NCBI RefSeq assembly: GCF_000002425.4
Contig: NC_037264.1
Location: forward strand, 12,725,941-12,789,940
DNA: 64,000 nt
Source: Physcomitrium patens
Taxonomy: Eukaryota > Streptophyta > Bryopsida > Funariales > Funariaceae
Reading direction: 5' to 3'
Both the position numbers and the translations under genes were made by a program. Below the pieces are notes generated by a model. It made no database searches. It was not told where the DNA came from and worked only from the letters and a program-made list of their open reading frames with translations. The stretch's first letter is position 1; each line of letters starts with the position of its first letter. Below are positions 32,308-44,218 of the stretch, one piece after another.

Positions 32308-33638
32308 TGTCGTGTTGTGGTTTAGCTATTATATGAAAATAAAGTAATTATGTACTTAATATATAATTTATTAAGTAACATAGTAAGAGCTATGTTATTA
32401 GATTTTAGTTAGTTGTAGATTATAATTTGGTTATTAACTTGAGAAGAGGTTGTTTAAAAAGACTACTATAGAATTTGTATAAATTTAATTTCTTTTTTGA
32501 TAGTGGCTTTTAAGATTGGTTTAGTTCATAGTAACTTCGAAATATTTAGAGTTACCTTTGTTAGACATTGGTAACCGTGGAAAACTTCTTTTGATTCTTT
32601 TATTTGGTGTTTAGAGCAAAAATTATGTAAATTTTATAAGAAAAAAGGTTGAAGAAGGATTTTGGTATCAAAGGGAGTAATTAGAGCACCAATATAGATG
32701 AATGGAGATGAATAATGAAAATTTCCATTCCTATTGGTCAAAAATCATGACCAATGGGCTTTGAGGAGGCTGCGCAAGGCCATATTAGGGGATTAGGATT
32801 AATTTCTCGAGGCAATTTGAGCCTTGAAGGCTAGAATCAAAAGGTTTAGGTTTTTGGCTATGGTTTTGATGTAAGTTTTGTATCATTTGGGGTTTCTTCG
32901 AAGAAGTTATAGGCGCTCAAAGTTAAGGTGTTAGATTTGGACCTACTGTCACTCTTTTGGGCATAACGCACGTGTACGAACAACAATTGAGTATTAGTGA
33001 CTGCGACTGGACAGAGCACTTTTGTGGCTATACTTTTTACATATTGCTTATTAGATTCAAAGTTGAAGTGAAAGAGTTATTTGATTTTGAAGTTAACACT
33101 TGGAATCTAAGGATAGTAAGTAGCTCGATTTACTTGTGCTTGTGATTTGAGCTATATCTTAGACAATTTGACGAGATTTTGGCTCAAAATTTCCAAAATT
33201 GTGTATAATATTGTTATAAAGCTTTATACATAAGATTTGTAGAATTTGGAGTTTGGATTTTTGAGATATAAGGAAATAGTTTTTCAGGAGCTTGTAAATT
33301 AGGGTTTAGAGTGCTTACTAGGATTTCTTAGATGCCACAAGATCGGGAGTGAATTTGGAGGTTGTTTTCTTTGTGATAAAAGTTAAGGGCAAATTCTATC
33401 TATCTTATAAATTTAAAATAAATTGAATGATTAGATCAATAGTTATGATTTTCTAAAGTTCAAGGTAAGAAAATCCTTCATGGAAAAAATATGTTTTGAA
33501 GAGATTTTGTTATATTTGGAGTTTTATACAAAAATAGATTTTTGGAAGCTAAGACAAGAATCTTATAAAGATTTAAGCTACACTTTCTACAGCTAGATAC
33601 CTAGTATATTTCCAAATAGTAAATCATACCATACGACA
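32308..33638 (+). repeat. F1 solo LTR (1331 bp) inside TAT-1 integrase
   Basis: It starts TGTCGTGTTGTGG and ends ATACGACA, with a complete TGTCGT/ACGACA end repeat. It splits the integrase between TFAMP (zinc-finger side) and VQALFKKWD (core side). No clear target-site copy is visible (AAGCG left, ATGGC right). Confidence 0.88.
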
Positions 33639-33960
33639 ATGGCATGGCGAAAGTGCCCGTGGGTCGATCAATTCATTGACAAGGATCACAATGATGAACA
33701 AATTGGTGCGCATCAGAAAACATTGTAGGCCACCAATATCCAACCATTAAAGCCTTATGAGCAGTATTATCTCCTAAAAATGACCACCACAACTATCCAA
33801 ATGGCAACCTTCTAGGATTAATTGTACTTCACTTGGAAAGTTAGAGCATCGTAAAATGCCATCTTTGCCTTGTTTATACAAAGCATCACAAATCATCGTG
33901 TACAGGGCACTCTTCAGAATGAGTTACTTCTTAAGCTTCTTTGTGAAAGTTGGCAAAAAG
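33639..33960 (-). pseudogene. TAT-1 integrase zinc-binding N-terminus
   Basis: The complement encodes GDNTAHKALMVGYWWPTMF, then HQFVHHCDPCQ and DRPTGTFAMP, the usual HHCC part of a gypsy integrase and its linker. It is interrupted on the core side by the F1 solo LTR. Confidence 0.7.
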
Positions 33961-33969
33961 GTATGGAAG

Positions 33970-35240
33970 GTCAGAAACTAAATGATTTCACTATACTCGA
34001 GAGAAATCACATCCACCATAAATAATGCGACATCAAAAAGAGCATCCAAGACAGGCTCATTGCCAAAAATATTAGACAATCGAGATAAATGATCAGCATT
34101 GGCATGTTTCTTTCCAGGGTGTATAAAAATCATAAAATTGAACTCTTGTAAGAGTAAGATCCATCGACCAATGCGCCTACTCAATTGAGGCTTATTAATC
34201 ATATATTTGAGGGCATTATGATCTACATAAAAAATAAACAGGTATCCAAGAAAATAGTGTCAAAATTTTTGAACCGAGTGTATCATACCCAACGCTTCTC
34301 ATTTAGTAGTAGTATAATTATATTTGGTAGCCATCAATTATCGACTAGCATAATAGATAGGATGATCCACACCCTTGTCATCCTTCTGACTGAACACCGA
34401 TCCAATAGCCACATTGGATGTATCAACGTACACATGAAAGGGCTCCGTCCAACGAGGAGCCACCAATATTGGTGCAGAGACTAATTTTGACTTCAACGCT
34501 TCAAAGGCCATGGTACACTCTATGGTCCAAATGGGACTAGTTCCATCTAATGGAGGTTTCTTCAATAAGTTCGTTAAAGGTTGACAAATAACTACGAACG
34601 AGCCAATGAATCTTTGATAATAATTGATATGGCCTACAAACCCTCGAATACTAGAGACAATCTCTGGTTTGGGCAAGTTCATGATATGCTTCACTTTGTC
34701 AAGATCTGTAGCAACATCACGGTTGGAGACAATATGTCTCAATAATTTTCCTGACAGAACACCAAATTGATACTTATCTGAGTTCAACAATATTCCAAAC
34801 TTAGCACATTGAGCCAAACATTTGCCTAGACAATTAAGATGATCTTGTTTGATACTGAATGCACAAAAGTCATCTAAAAAGATCTCCATAAATAGCGAGA
34901 GATAGTCTTCGAAGGCTTGAGTCATCTCTCTCTGAAACGTAGCTGGGACATTGCATAATCCAAAAGGCTTCATGCGATAAGTAAATGTGCCCCAATCCAT
35001 AGTAAAGGTCACCTTAAACTGGTCTTCTCTTGCAATTTGAACTTGATTATATCCAAAAAATCCATCGAGGAACAAATAACATTTGTGACCGACTACAACA
35101 TCTAATATACTATTTGTGAAAGGCAACGGAAAGTAATCCTTCTTGGTGGCCGCATTAAGTTTTCAAAAATCCTGACAAATGCAGATTTTTCCATTCTTTT
35201 TTGGCACCATGACGATTGGAGAAATCCACTTTCTATTCGG
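33970..35240 (-). pseudogene. TAT-1 reverse transcriptase and RNase H
   Basis: Frame 35126-34338 (262 residues) carries FGYNQVQIAREDQFKVTFTM, then MKPFGLCNVPATFQREM and the catalytic FLDDFC. The thumb (VGHINYYQRFIGSF) and the start of RNase H (YVDTSNVAIGSVFSQKDD) follow. A second frame, 34202-33978, continues RNase H to ADHLSRL. Upstream, to about 35240, the fingers motif PIVMVPKKNGK is readable across a stop. One frameshift lies near 34330. Confidence 0.85.
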
Positions 35241-35354
35241 TACTGGATAAATAAAACCAACTGTAAGAAGCTTGTCTAATTCCTCCTTCATCATGAGGGA
35301 ATATTTAAGATTAAGGCAATGTTACCTTTGTCATATCGATTTAGCGTTCTCCCC

Positions 35355-36435
35355 TTAAATGATACAATGCTCATAGACATCAGAGGGAATATTCTTTAAA
35401 TTAGCATAAGTCCAAGCAAAAGCGGACTTATAATGCAAGAAAAATTCTAACCAACAGGTCAATTCTTGGTCTTTAATACCTTCATAGACCTTAATTGTCT
35501 GAGGCTCTGCTATGGTCACCAAATTAATAGTTTGACATAAAGGTGCAATGACGATGTTCTGTATCAACTCCCGTACTGAATGAAAATCAGTTGATAAGTC
35601 TGACATGTACAAAGTACTGAATCTTGTGTCTAGGGCACTAATATGGTGCACATCATACTTGGTCATCCAATCAATATTAATATAATCAGAGCTTTCCGAA
35701 TTTTTCGGATATATCAAGTACTCCCTTGGACCTCCACATTGCTACACCACTCCAAGGTATTGCGTTGCCTCCATGGGTACCTCCGTAATTAGTACGACTG
35801 CATCATCATCAGAGCTAAGCTCATTATCTGACATCAATTCAGATGTTGGTAATTGAAATTCCCGATGATAGTGTACTGGATATATTTGTAATACCATTTT
35901 GTCTCCGCCCTTGCCAATCGTCAAAGTACCCCAATTCTAATCGTTCTTGGCTTTTGCTTGATAAAGCTAGGGTCATCCGAATAAAATTGGATATGATAAA
36001 GTCGAACGTTGTAGCCAAAAGATGATATAGTCGATTTTGTATGTTATACTAGTAATTTTAGTTTAAACACTTTGTAAAATATCCATTGGTTTAACCTAGC
36101 TATGATCTGCCATCCGTAATACCAATGTCTTGGGTATTAAGTGTTGCAAATCTGAAGCATTCATTGTATTAGTGTTCATTAAATTGACGTTGGAACCACC
36201 ATCCATTTGAACACCCGAGATCATAACACCGTCAGTCAAACCATCGATGGTTGGTGCACCTGGGTCAAGGTTCAAACTGACTTCACAAACTTTCTTATTA
36301 TATTGCCTATGCCATGTTAATGATGAATTTAATGTAGAACAGCACTCTGGTGCAACCACTAGAAGTTGTTTCATAGAAATAGAAGGCCGAATAACATCCA
36401 GATCCTTTAAAATGTCATAGGATTCTTGTTATTCT
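35355..36435 (-). pseudogene. TAT-1 protease and linker
   Basis: Frame 36374-36096 contains GVMISGVQMDGGSNVNLM, a retropepsin-like active site of the D-G-G-S type seen in Tat/Athila elements. Frames 35924-35742 and 35717-35355 carry the linker to RT (for example IDWMTKYDVHHISALDTRF). Upstream, YDILKDLDVIRPSIS starts at the edge of the inserted LTR. Confidence 0.7.
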
Positions 36436-36967
36436 CGTTGCATTCAAGCTTCAGTATATCAAAGCAATTGAATTAATAGAGATGGATTTGAACACGGAAA
36501 AAGATTGGTTATATGAATTAGGTCTGTTAGTATCACAATTGATTGTACTCTGGCTATTTGAAATTAAGTATCAAATTATAAAACACCAAGGCTTACTACT
36601 TCCATCTTGATTCAACCCATAATCTATTCTACGACTATCAATTCAACGATACTTCTTTCAATCTTAATTCTTCATAAGTAAATAATAAAAGCAAAGAAAA
36701 TAAAGAGGTAGCACCAAGCTTACCTCGGCTTACGACTCTCACAGTCTGGTTCTTGACTTACGATTCTTATAATCTGACTCTCGTCTCTCTTTCCTCAACC
36801 TATTTATTCTACGGAAAAGATGATTCGTTGGCTAGCGGATTCCAAAGATTATGACCCTTTGAATTCTTAACCATTTATTCCACTAACAACCTATTATTAC
36901 CAGCTAAACTGCTTGGCCATTAGTCTAATTTTTAAGATTATCAATAATCAATGAGTAACTTATGACA
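36427..36967 (-). repeat. TAT-family solo LTR (541 bp) between gag and protease
   Basis: On the minus strand it starts TGTCATAAGTTACTC and ends near GAATAACA. It shares with the other TAT LTRs the blocks TTATTGATAA ... TAGACTAAT, GAGCCGAGGTAAGC-like, GGTGCTACCTCTTT and GTGTTCAAAT. Gag sequence lies on one side and protease on the other. The exact ends are tentative. Confidence 0.5.
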
Positions 36968-36984
36968 TATTTCATTTATCTATT

Positions 36985-38072
36985 CTACAGTTTCATATTT
37001 AGGATAATGCCCAATGTCCTCTTTCTTTTCATTGGTTTGAGTTTAACTCCGTGAGGTAAGATATTCTTCTGCCTTGGACTCAAAATTGGAAAAGAAGATG
37101 AAGCTTGCTTAGAATTCATGCCTTCGAGAGGATCTTTTAATGGAAAGGGCGTTATTCGAAACAGCATAGAAAATAAAACAACTTAAAATGGAATTGAAGC
37201 CTCTATAATCGAGACCTCATTGGATTCCCCGACTGAGTCAGGTCTCATACTAGATAAGAAGCCCATTTCAGGACCTGGATTAGATGGCCTTGTGATTGGA
37301 TCCAATTGGCCCTTCGCTTCAAGCTCATCCAAATATTGAATTGGTCCTTTCTTTTTTTGTTGACTCTTGGTAAGAATAACATGGACACATTCCATCTGAT
37401 TTATAAGAGAATCTTTAGGACCTTCATTTATCTCTTCTATTTTTCCTTGGTTTTGAATTTGCTGATCTCAATTATTGAAATTGAACGGAGCATTACATTG
37501 TTGATAAGTATGCCCCGATTGCTTGCAATTCCTACAAACTGATCCATAATCATCACTAGCTCTGGGATTTGGACATTCATTAGCATAATGAGTAATCTAT
37601 CCACAATAAAAACAACAAAGTGGTCTTCTTGCAATTCCATCAAGCATATTAGGTATCTCCACAGATATATACCTACTAAGCTTGTTCCATGTAAGATTAG
37701 AAAATGATCCTGGTTGTCCCGTTGGAACGGAGGAAACTTGGTTTGATGACATCGGAGGAGCATATTGCTGATATCTCTGCTGCTCCTTCCCGTAGTGCTC
37801 GGGGTTTGATGCATACCCCTGATTAAAATTGGAACTTTTAAAGTTATTGAATGCTTGATTTTTTTCATTAGATCACTTTCCATTCCATCCAAACATATTT
37901 TTCGATTAAACTTGATTGATGTCCCAATGAGTTGGTGGAATCATCGTGTGATTATTGAATAATTGTTTCTTTTACCAATTCCAATAATTAGCTGTTAAGT
38001 GCTTTCTTCCACAAAAAGTACATTGACCCATCATTTGTGAGGATGAAGGGCATTCTATTACCAAATGACTAT
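36985..38072 (-). pseudogene. TAT-1 gag with several zinc knuckles
   Basis: Minus-strand reading gives a degenerate knuckle near 38030-37985 (CTFCGRKHLTANY), then CFYCG-x3-HYANEC near 37620-37570 and CRNCKQSGHTYQQC near 37545-37500. KKGPIQYLDELEAKGQLDP and a Pro/Lys-rich end near 36985 follow. TAG and TGA stops interrupt the frame. F1-2 is inserted immediately upstream at 38073, so the N-terminal gag is displaced or lost. Confidence 0.75.
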
Positions 38073-39407
38073 TGTTGTATGGCATGATTTGCTATCTGAG
38101 AATATATTGAGTATCTAGTTGTAGAAAGTGTAGCTTAAACCTTTATAAGATTCTTGTCTTAGCTTCCAAAACTCCTTTATTTTTGTGTAAAACTCCAAAT
38201 ATAACAAAATCTCTTCAAAACATATTTTTTCCATGAAGGATTTTCTTACCTTGAACTTTAGAAAATCATAACTATTGATCTAATTATTTAGTTTGTTTTA
38301 AATTTATAAGATGGATAGAATTTGCCCTTAACTTTTATCACAAAAAAAAACCAATTGTAAATTCTCTCCCGATCTTTTGGCATCTAAGAAATCCTAGCAA
38401 GCACTCTAAACCCTAATTTACAAGCTCCTGAAAAACTATTTTCCTTATATCTCAAAAATCCAAACTCCAAATTCTACAAATCTTATGTATAAAGCTTTAT
38501 AACAATATTATACACAATTTTGGAAATTTTGAGCCAAAACCTTGTCAAATTGTCTAAGATATAGCTCAAATCACAAGCACAAGTAAATCGAGCTACTTAC
38601 TACCCTTAGATTCCAAGTGCTGACTTCAAAATCAAATAACTCTTTCACTTCAACTTTGAATCTAATAAGCAATATGTGAAAAGTATAGCCACAAAAGTGC
38701 TCTATCCAGTCGCAGTTGCTAATACTCAATTGCTGTTTGTACACGTGTGTTATGTCCAAAAGAGTGACAGTAGGTCCAAATCTAACACCTTAACTTTGAG
38801 CGCCTATAACTTCTTCATAGAAATCCCAAATGATACAAAACTTGTATCAAATCCATAGCCAAAAATCTAAACCTTTTGATCCTAGCCTTCAAGGCTCAAA
38901 TTGCCTCGAGAAACTAACCCTAATCCCCTAATATGGCCTTGCGCAGCCTCCTCAAAGTCTATTGGTCATGATTTTTGATCAATAGGAATGGAAATTTTCA
39001 TTATTCATCTCCATTCATCTATATTGGTGCCCTAATTATTTCCCTTGCTACCAAAATCCTTCTTCAATCCTTTTTCTTATAAGATTTACATAATTTTTGC
39101 TCTAAATATCAAATAAAAGAACCAAAAGAAGTTTTCAAAGGTCACCAATGTCTAACAAAGGTGATTCTAAATATTTAGAAGTTACTATCAACCAAAACCA
39201 ATCTTAAAGCCACTATCAAAAGAAAATTAAAGTTATACAAATTCTATAGTAATCTTTTTAAACAACCTCTTCTCAAGGTAATAATCAAATTATAATCTAC
39301 AACCAACAAAAATCTAATAACATGGCTCACACCATATTACTTAATAAATTATATATTAAGTACATTATTACATTATTTTCATATAGTAGCCAAACCACAA
39401 CACGACA
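38073..39407 (-). repeat. F1-2 3' LTR (1335 bp)
   Basis: On the minus strand it starts TGTCGTGTTGTGG (plus-strand end 39407) next to the purine tract and ends CATACAACA at 38073. It is nearly identical in layout to the solo LTRs at 29287 and 32308. Confidence 0.88.
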
Positions 39408-39420
39408 TTCACCCCCTCTA
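39408..39420 (-). other. F1-2 polypurine tract
   Basis: On the minus strand AGAGGGGGTGAA directly precedes the LTR, matching the F1-1 tract. Confidence 0.75.
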
Positions 39421-39472
39421 AACTTGTGCATCCTCCAGTATGTAACAAAAAGAACCAAAGTTGTGGTCAGCA

Positions 39473-40700
39473 TCATATTACCTCCTCATTAATATCTTCT
39501 TCAAAATTCAATTCTTCTTCCTCATAACTAGATAGATCAAATTCTTCTTCAACATCTTTGAAGACTAGTTCTTGATTTTGTTGTTTGAAAAGTTTACTAT
39601 GTTTTTCTACAATTGGAATTTTGAGTCTTGTTCCATCTAATTTCTTTAATGCATATGCAGCATTATCCAAAACATATACAATCACATAAGGCCCAAACTA
39701 ACGCTTAGAGAACTTTTTAAGAGCACTATGTTGGTTATTCAAGCTGTTGTCATATACCAAAATCCAATCACCTTCTTAAATATCTTTTGGCCTCAACTTG
39801 TGTCGCTTATCAAATCTATCTTTATTCTTCAAGTGCCACTCTTTCAACCTTATAGTTATTTTTTCTACATCTTCAGGTTTTCTTTCTAGTTGACGAATTT
39901 GAAGTACAAGAAGTTCTTTTTTAGATATATTGTCTTACCAAGGGAAGATACTCCAAGTAGGTATTTGCTCTTCAATGAACATAATGGGCTTTTGTCCTTG
40001 CATTAACTCTGCCGGCATATATCCTGTCACTGAATTGTGAGTAGTACGATCAGCCCAAAGAACAAATGGTAATAATCTTGGCTATTCTCTTGCTCTTCCT
40101 TTGCAAGCTTTAACAATGGCCTTTACAACAGGAGGATGACCTCTCTCATTCTTAGTATTGCCTTCTAGATTACAAGATGTAGTAAGTGCTAGCTTGACTC
40201 CACATCTCTCAAAGAACTATCTAGCCTCATGTGCATCCAATTCCCCACGATCAACAGTATTTTTTTCAATACATCCATATCTATAAATTACATCTTCCAA
40301 TAAAAATCTACAAACTCTTTCAGTGGATTTTGTTCGTAGAGCTCTTCCTTCTACTTGGTTAGATAAATCTTCTCGTGCCAGAGTTAAGTATTGCATTTGG
40401 TATATCTCCATAGGCATAGTAACTAGATTCACAACCCATTTAGAATGTGTTGCAAGTGGATATGTAGGATGCAATCCATCTCTATATCAAATCTTTGAGT
40501 ATATTTGACAAGTTTGGCATGATTCTACAAACTTCACCACATCTCTATACATGTTATGCCACCAATATTTTTCTTTGAGCTTGTTAAAGGTGGCATAAAT
40601 ACCTCTATGTCTAGCCCACAAACTATCATGAAATTCATGGATTAATTGTTCTTGCATCTCTTTCTTGCAAACTACTCTTTGTGGCATTCCACTACCCCAT
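39473..40700 (-). pseudogene. F1-2 integrase
   Basis: Open pieces are 40687-40487 (zinc part HDSLWARH ... CQTCQ), 40474-40217 (core) and 39685-39473 (C-terminus with acidic tail). In the core the first catalytic Asp has become Asn (WVVNLV against WVVDLV in F1-1), while VDRGE keeps the second. With the stops this makes the copy inactive. The order and spacing match F1-1. Confidence 0.82.
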
Positions 40701-41783
40701 TGTCGCGGTAGAGAGAGTTTGCCTCAAGAAAACGTTGGGCTTCTGGCTATCACTAATTATTCAATCAAGCTAGAAAATAAGGAAAAGCCTTAAGTTTATA
40801 TATAATTTTTCTCTTTTTGAGTAATTACACCAAATACACAATCTTCAAGTAACCCACAACTTCCAAAATATGATAAAATCTTCTCAATCCTTGTTTATTC
40901 TTATGTGGAGATTTTTCCGAACTTCAACACTTCATATCTCTTAATCCGACCGTCCAAACAAACTCAAATTTTACATGATGTACTGATGTATTCTTATTAA
41001 CTTCTACAACAATTTTCAACCGCAAATTCATTGCAGATCTTGAGATATCTTAAAAACCCTAATAGTCATTTCAAACCCTTGTCTTTATACATCCGCGTGC
41101 AATTTTCTTCATACCTCACAAAATATAAGCTCAAATGCCATGAAATTTGTATGTATAGCTTCTTAACAAAAATATTTATATTTTCCAAAAATTTTGAGCC
41201 AAAAATTCATCCAAAAATTCAAGTTATGGCTTCAACCAATACTACAAATAAATCCGCTTACTTATTGCTTTTGATTTGGAAGCGTCGCCTTCAACTCCTT
41301 ACAACTCCTTCATATGAACTCCAAAAGCAATAATTCTTTCATAAAAGATGTAGGCCTTGAAATTGCCGTTCTAGTCGCACCTTTCGATTTTCAAAAGCTA
41401 CTGTAAAACTCCTCGTAATCTCAAAAGAGTAATAGTATGTTTTAAATAAACACCTTAACTTCAAACAGTTATAACTTTTTTACCCTAACTCTAAATCCTC
41501 TAATTTTTGTATACAAATTGTTCTCCAAAACCTAAAATTTACAACCCTAGCCTCTTATCTCCGAATGCCCTCAAACAAAGAACCCTAATCCCTAATAAGG
41601 CCCCGGGCAGCCTCCTTGAAGCCTATTGGGCATAGTATTCGACTAATAGGGATGAAGTTCTCCATTCCTTGCCTTCATCCGACCATGCCTTGCTTTCATC
41701 CCTTTCAATTAGCCTCCTACTAGTTTAGATTTTTATCCTTAGGTTTCCACCTTCTCCTAAGGCTTCATACTAAACATTTAGGT

Positions 41784-41818
<35 letters not shown>

Positions 41819-41980
41819 ATTTTAATATCAAAATCAAAAGAAGTAAAGAAACAAAGTAAAGTTTCTTATACCAAATCTTTTTAATTTAATCTACTAGCCA
41901 CTCTAACATACATCTAGATTTATCAACATATAATATGTTTTAACTAATTTTTACATATTGTAAGCATTCACAGTACAACA
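40701..41980 (-). repeat. Solo LTR of a diverged F1 subfamily inside F1-2
   Basis: On the minus strand it starts TGTTGTACTGTG and ends ACCGCGACA. It shares with the F1 LTRs a central block (CCCTATTAGTCGAATAC ... CAAGGAGGCTGCCCGGGGCC ... ATTAGGGATTAGGG) but is otherwise diverged. It splits pol between LWKRRK and MPQRVV, which are adjacent in F1-1. An (AT)n tract lies at about 41787-41817. No clear target-site copy is visible. Confidence 0.75.
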
Positions 41981-43937
41981 CTGTTTGCGTCGCTTCCATA
42001 GGTAACTATCTTGTAAGAGGTAGTTATAAGCCTTCCATCTAATATATTTGAAATAAATATCACTCCATCCTGATTGTCTTGATAATGTGCTTAAATAGCA
42101 TCCAATATCAATCCATTCTTTTTCATATAATTCTTCTATAAATGGTCTTAGATATTCATCTTCTCCTTGTTGTGCCCTAGAATAAAAGGTAGTACCTATA
42201 TCTTCAATATCTTCAATCAAATCTTCTACTTGTTCATATGTGGCTTGGGATAGTATATCTGCTACAAGATTATCTTTGCCTGCTATATGTCTAAATTCAA
42301 GATTCAAAGATTTAATATATGCAATCTATCTTAGCATAGCAATATCAAGGGTGTTATAGTTGATAATCATTCTCAATAGTGGCAAGCAATTTGTTTTGAC
42401 TATCACTGGTATTCCAATTAAATAATCTCTTTCACTTTTCATAGCTGTAACTATTTTCCACAGCTTGCGTTTCACCTATGGATAGTTTCTTTGTCGTTCA
42501 CTTAATACTTTAGCTCCAAATCTAATAGCAAACATGTTATCTTCTTCACCATTTTGTCCTAAAGCCCAACCAACAACTATTGGATTAGTATCAACTGTAA
42601 ATATCATCGATTTGCCATCCTCATAACTTATCCTTCGCAATACATGTGGAGAAGATAATAATTGCTTTAGCTTTTGAATTGTTTCTATATATTTTTTCTT
42701 CCATTTAAATCTCTTTCTTTTTCATAGCAAATTATAAAGAGGATCAACTATGTGCATAATGAGGAATCCATATACAATAAAATATGCAAGCTCCTAAAAT
42801 CCTCTGTACCTTTGTTTGTGAGCTACAAATATCTTTCATTCGTTGTATAGCATCTACCTTATTAGGATCAAGTTTGCGACTAAACCATCCACATAAATGT
42901 CCTACAATAATAACTTTTTGAACTCCAAAGATAGATTTAGCTCGTGATAGTGTCAAGTAAACCTCCTCAAGTCGAGATAAAATTTTGTCACAGTTTGAAA
43001 TATGATTAGATAAAAATTTACAGCATCCCTTTTGATCCATTGTTTCATTTTTTTCTTCTTCTATACACCTTTTTATTGAAATATCATCCAAGAAGGGTAT
43101 AGTCTTTTCTGGAATGAAATCACGAAGAATCTTATTCATCCCATTCATCATGTGAGGTACTGAGTTTGTTGCTCCTTGTGGCAATGTACACATCTTAACT
43201 AACACTAAAGGTGTCTTCATAGTAATAACATCTTTGCTTCCTTCAGCTAGTTGAAATTGATCATATCTAGAATAAAGATCTCCAATAGAATAAATAGCTC
43301 TACCAGCAAATGCCTCAGCAAATTCTCCAAGAACTGGTCCAACTCCAGTATTTCTAATAGTTACTTGATTCATTGATTGTATATATTGAATGAACCGTAG
43401 TTTTCTATTTTTCTTTGGTACTGTAAACCAACGGCTGGAATATGGTGTAAATGATGGCTCGAGGATCTTCATTTCCATCTTTTCTTTTAAAAGTCTCATA
43501 AGTTTAGATAGATGTGCTTTAAGCACCAAAATTGGTCTTAAATCCCAAGGAACATGTAGGAGTGTAAATATAATCATTGATACCACAATACTTTGATCAA
43601 CACATCCAATTTCTGAAGGTTCAAAAGCAAAAGCCTTTCCATGCATACTTAATATATTTCTAAATTCCATTTCTTCAACAAGCAATAAGAAATTTGCAGA
43701 TCCTAGTTTCAACTCATTGAGTGAGTTCTTAATAAATTTATAGCCAATTTTTTTAGGATCTCGTAAGTCCTTTTCCTTCAAAGCTTGTTGAACTTGATGA
43801 TTGGAATCACTAGGTAAAGGTATAACTATAGGTTTTATTTTCCTCTCCACAGTCTTGTATCTAGTTTCAACTTTGACTTCATAATCTTGAAATGCTTGTA
43901 TAGCTAAGTAGAGTTCTCTTGAATGTACTTGCATCAC
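41981..43937 (-). pseudogene. F1-2 ORF2 start, reverse transcriptase and RNase H
   Basis: Frame 43937-42744 (397 residues) starts with an ORF2 N-terminal region absent from F1-1 (SRELYLAIQAFQDYEVKVET onward). It then carries FTVPKKNRKLRFIQY, DLYSRYDQF and the catalytic FLDD box. RNase H is readable through stops between 42740 and 42310, then in frame 42307-41951 (HIAGKDNLVADILSQA). The solo LTR interrupts at 41980. Confidence 0.85.
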
Positions 43938-44218
43938 TTGATCTTCATTTTCTTATTCAACCTCTAAAAGTTCTTCCATAAAATCTTCTAAACTAGTCTC
44001 CATATATACACCTACTATCTTATCATCTCCATCAAGCACATCCACTCTTTTTAGGTTTTTTTCAGATTTTTGCACAACTTTTTTCTCTCACTTTGATAGA
44101 TTATTAAATTGTGTATAGATAGCAAATCCATACTTAGATAATTCTACAATACCTGTACAAAAGGTACTTTCTTTTTCATGCGAGACTACCTTCTTTGATA
44201 TACTACTATATTCCCGCT

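Larger units (their letters stand above)
26290..38072 (-). mobile_element. TAT-1: Tat-lineage Ty3/gypsy element (-), heavily broken
   Basis: Read leftward: gag zinc knuckles (38072-36985), protease, RT-RNase H, integrase, an extra ORF, a coiled-coil region, an LTR (28050-27230) and then another gag fragment (27000-26290). It is split by F1 solo LTRs at 29287-30618 and 32308-33638 and by a TAT-type LTR at 36427-36967. F1-2 is inserted into gag at 38073. All coding parts carry stops or frameshifts. Assignment to the Tat/Athila side rests on integrase and RT wording recalled from plants. Confidence 0.75.
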
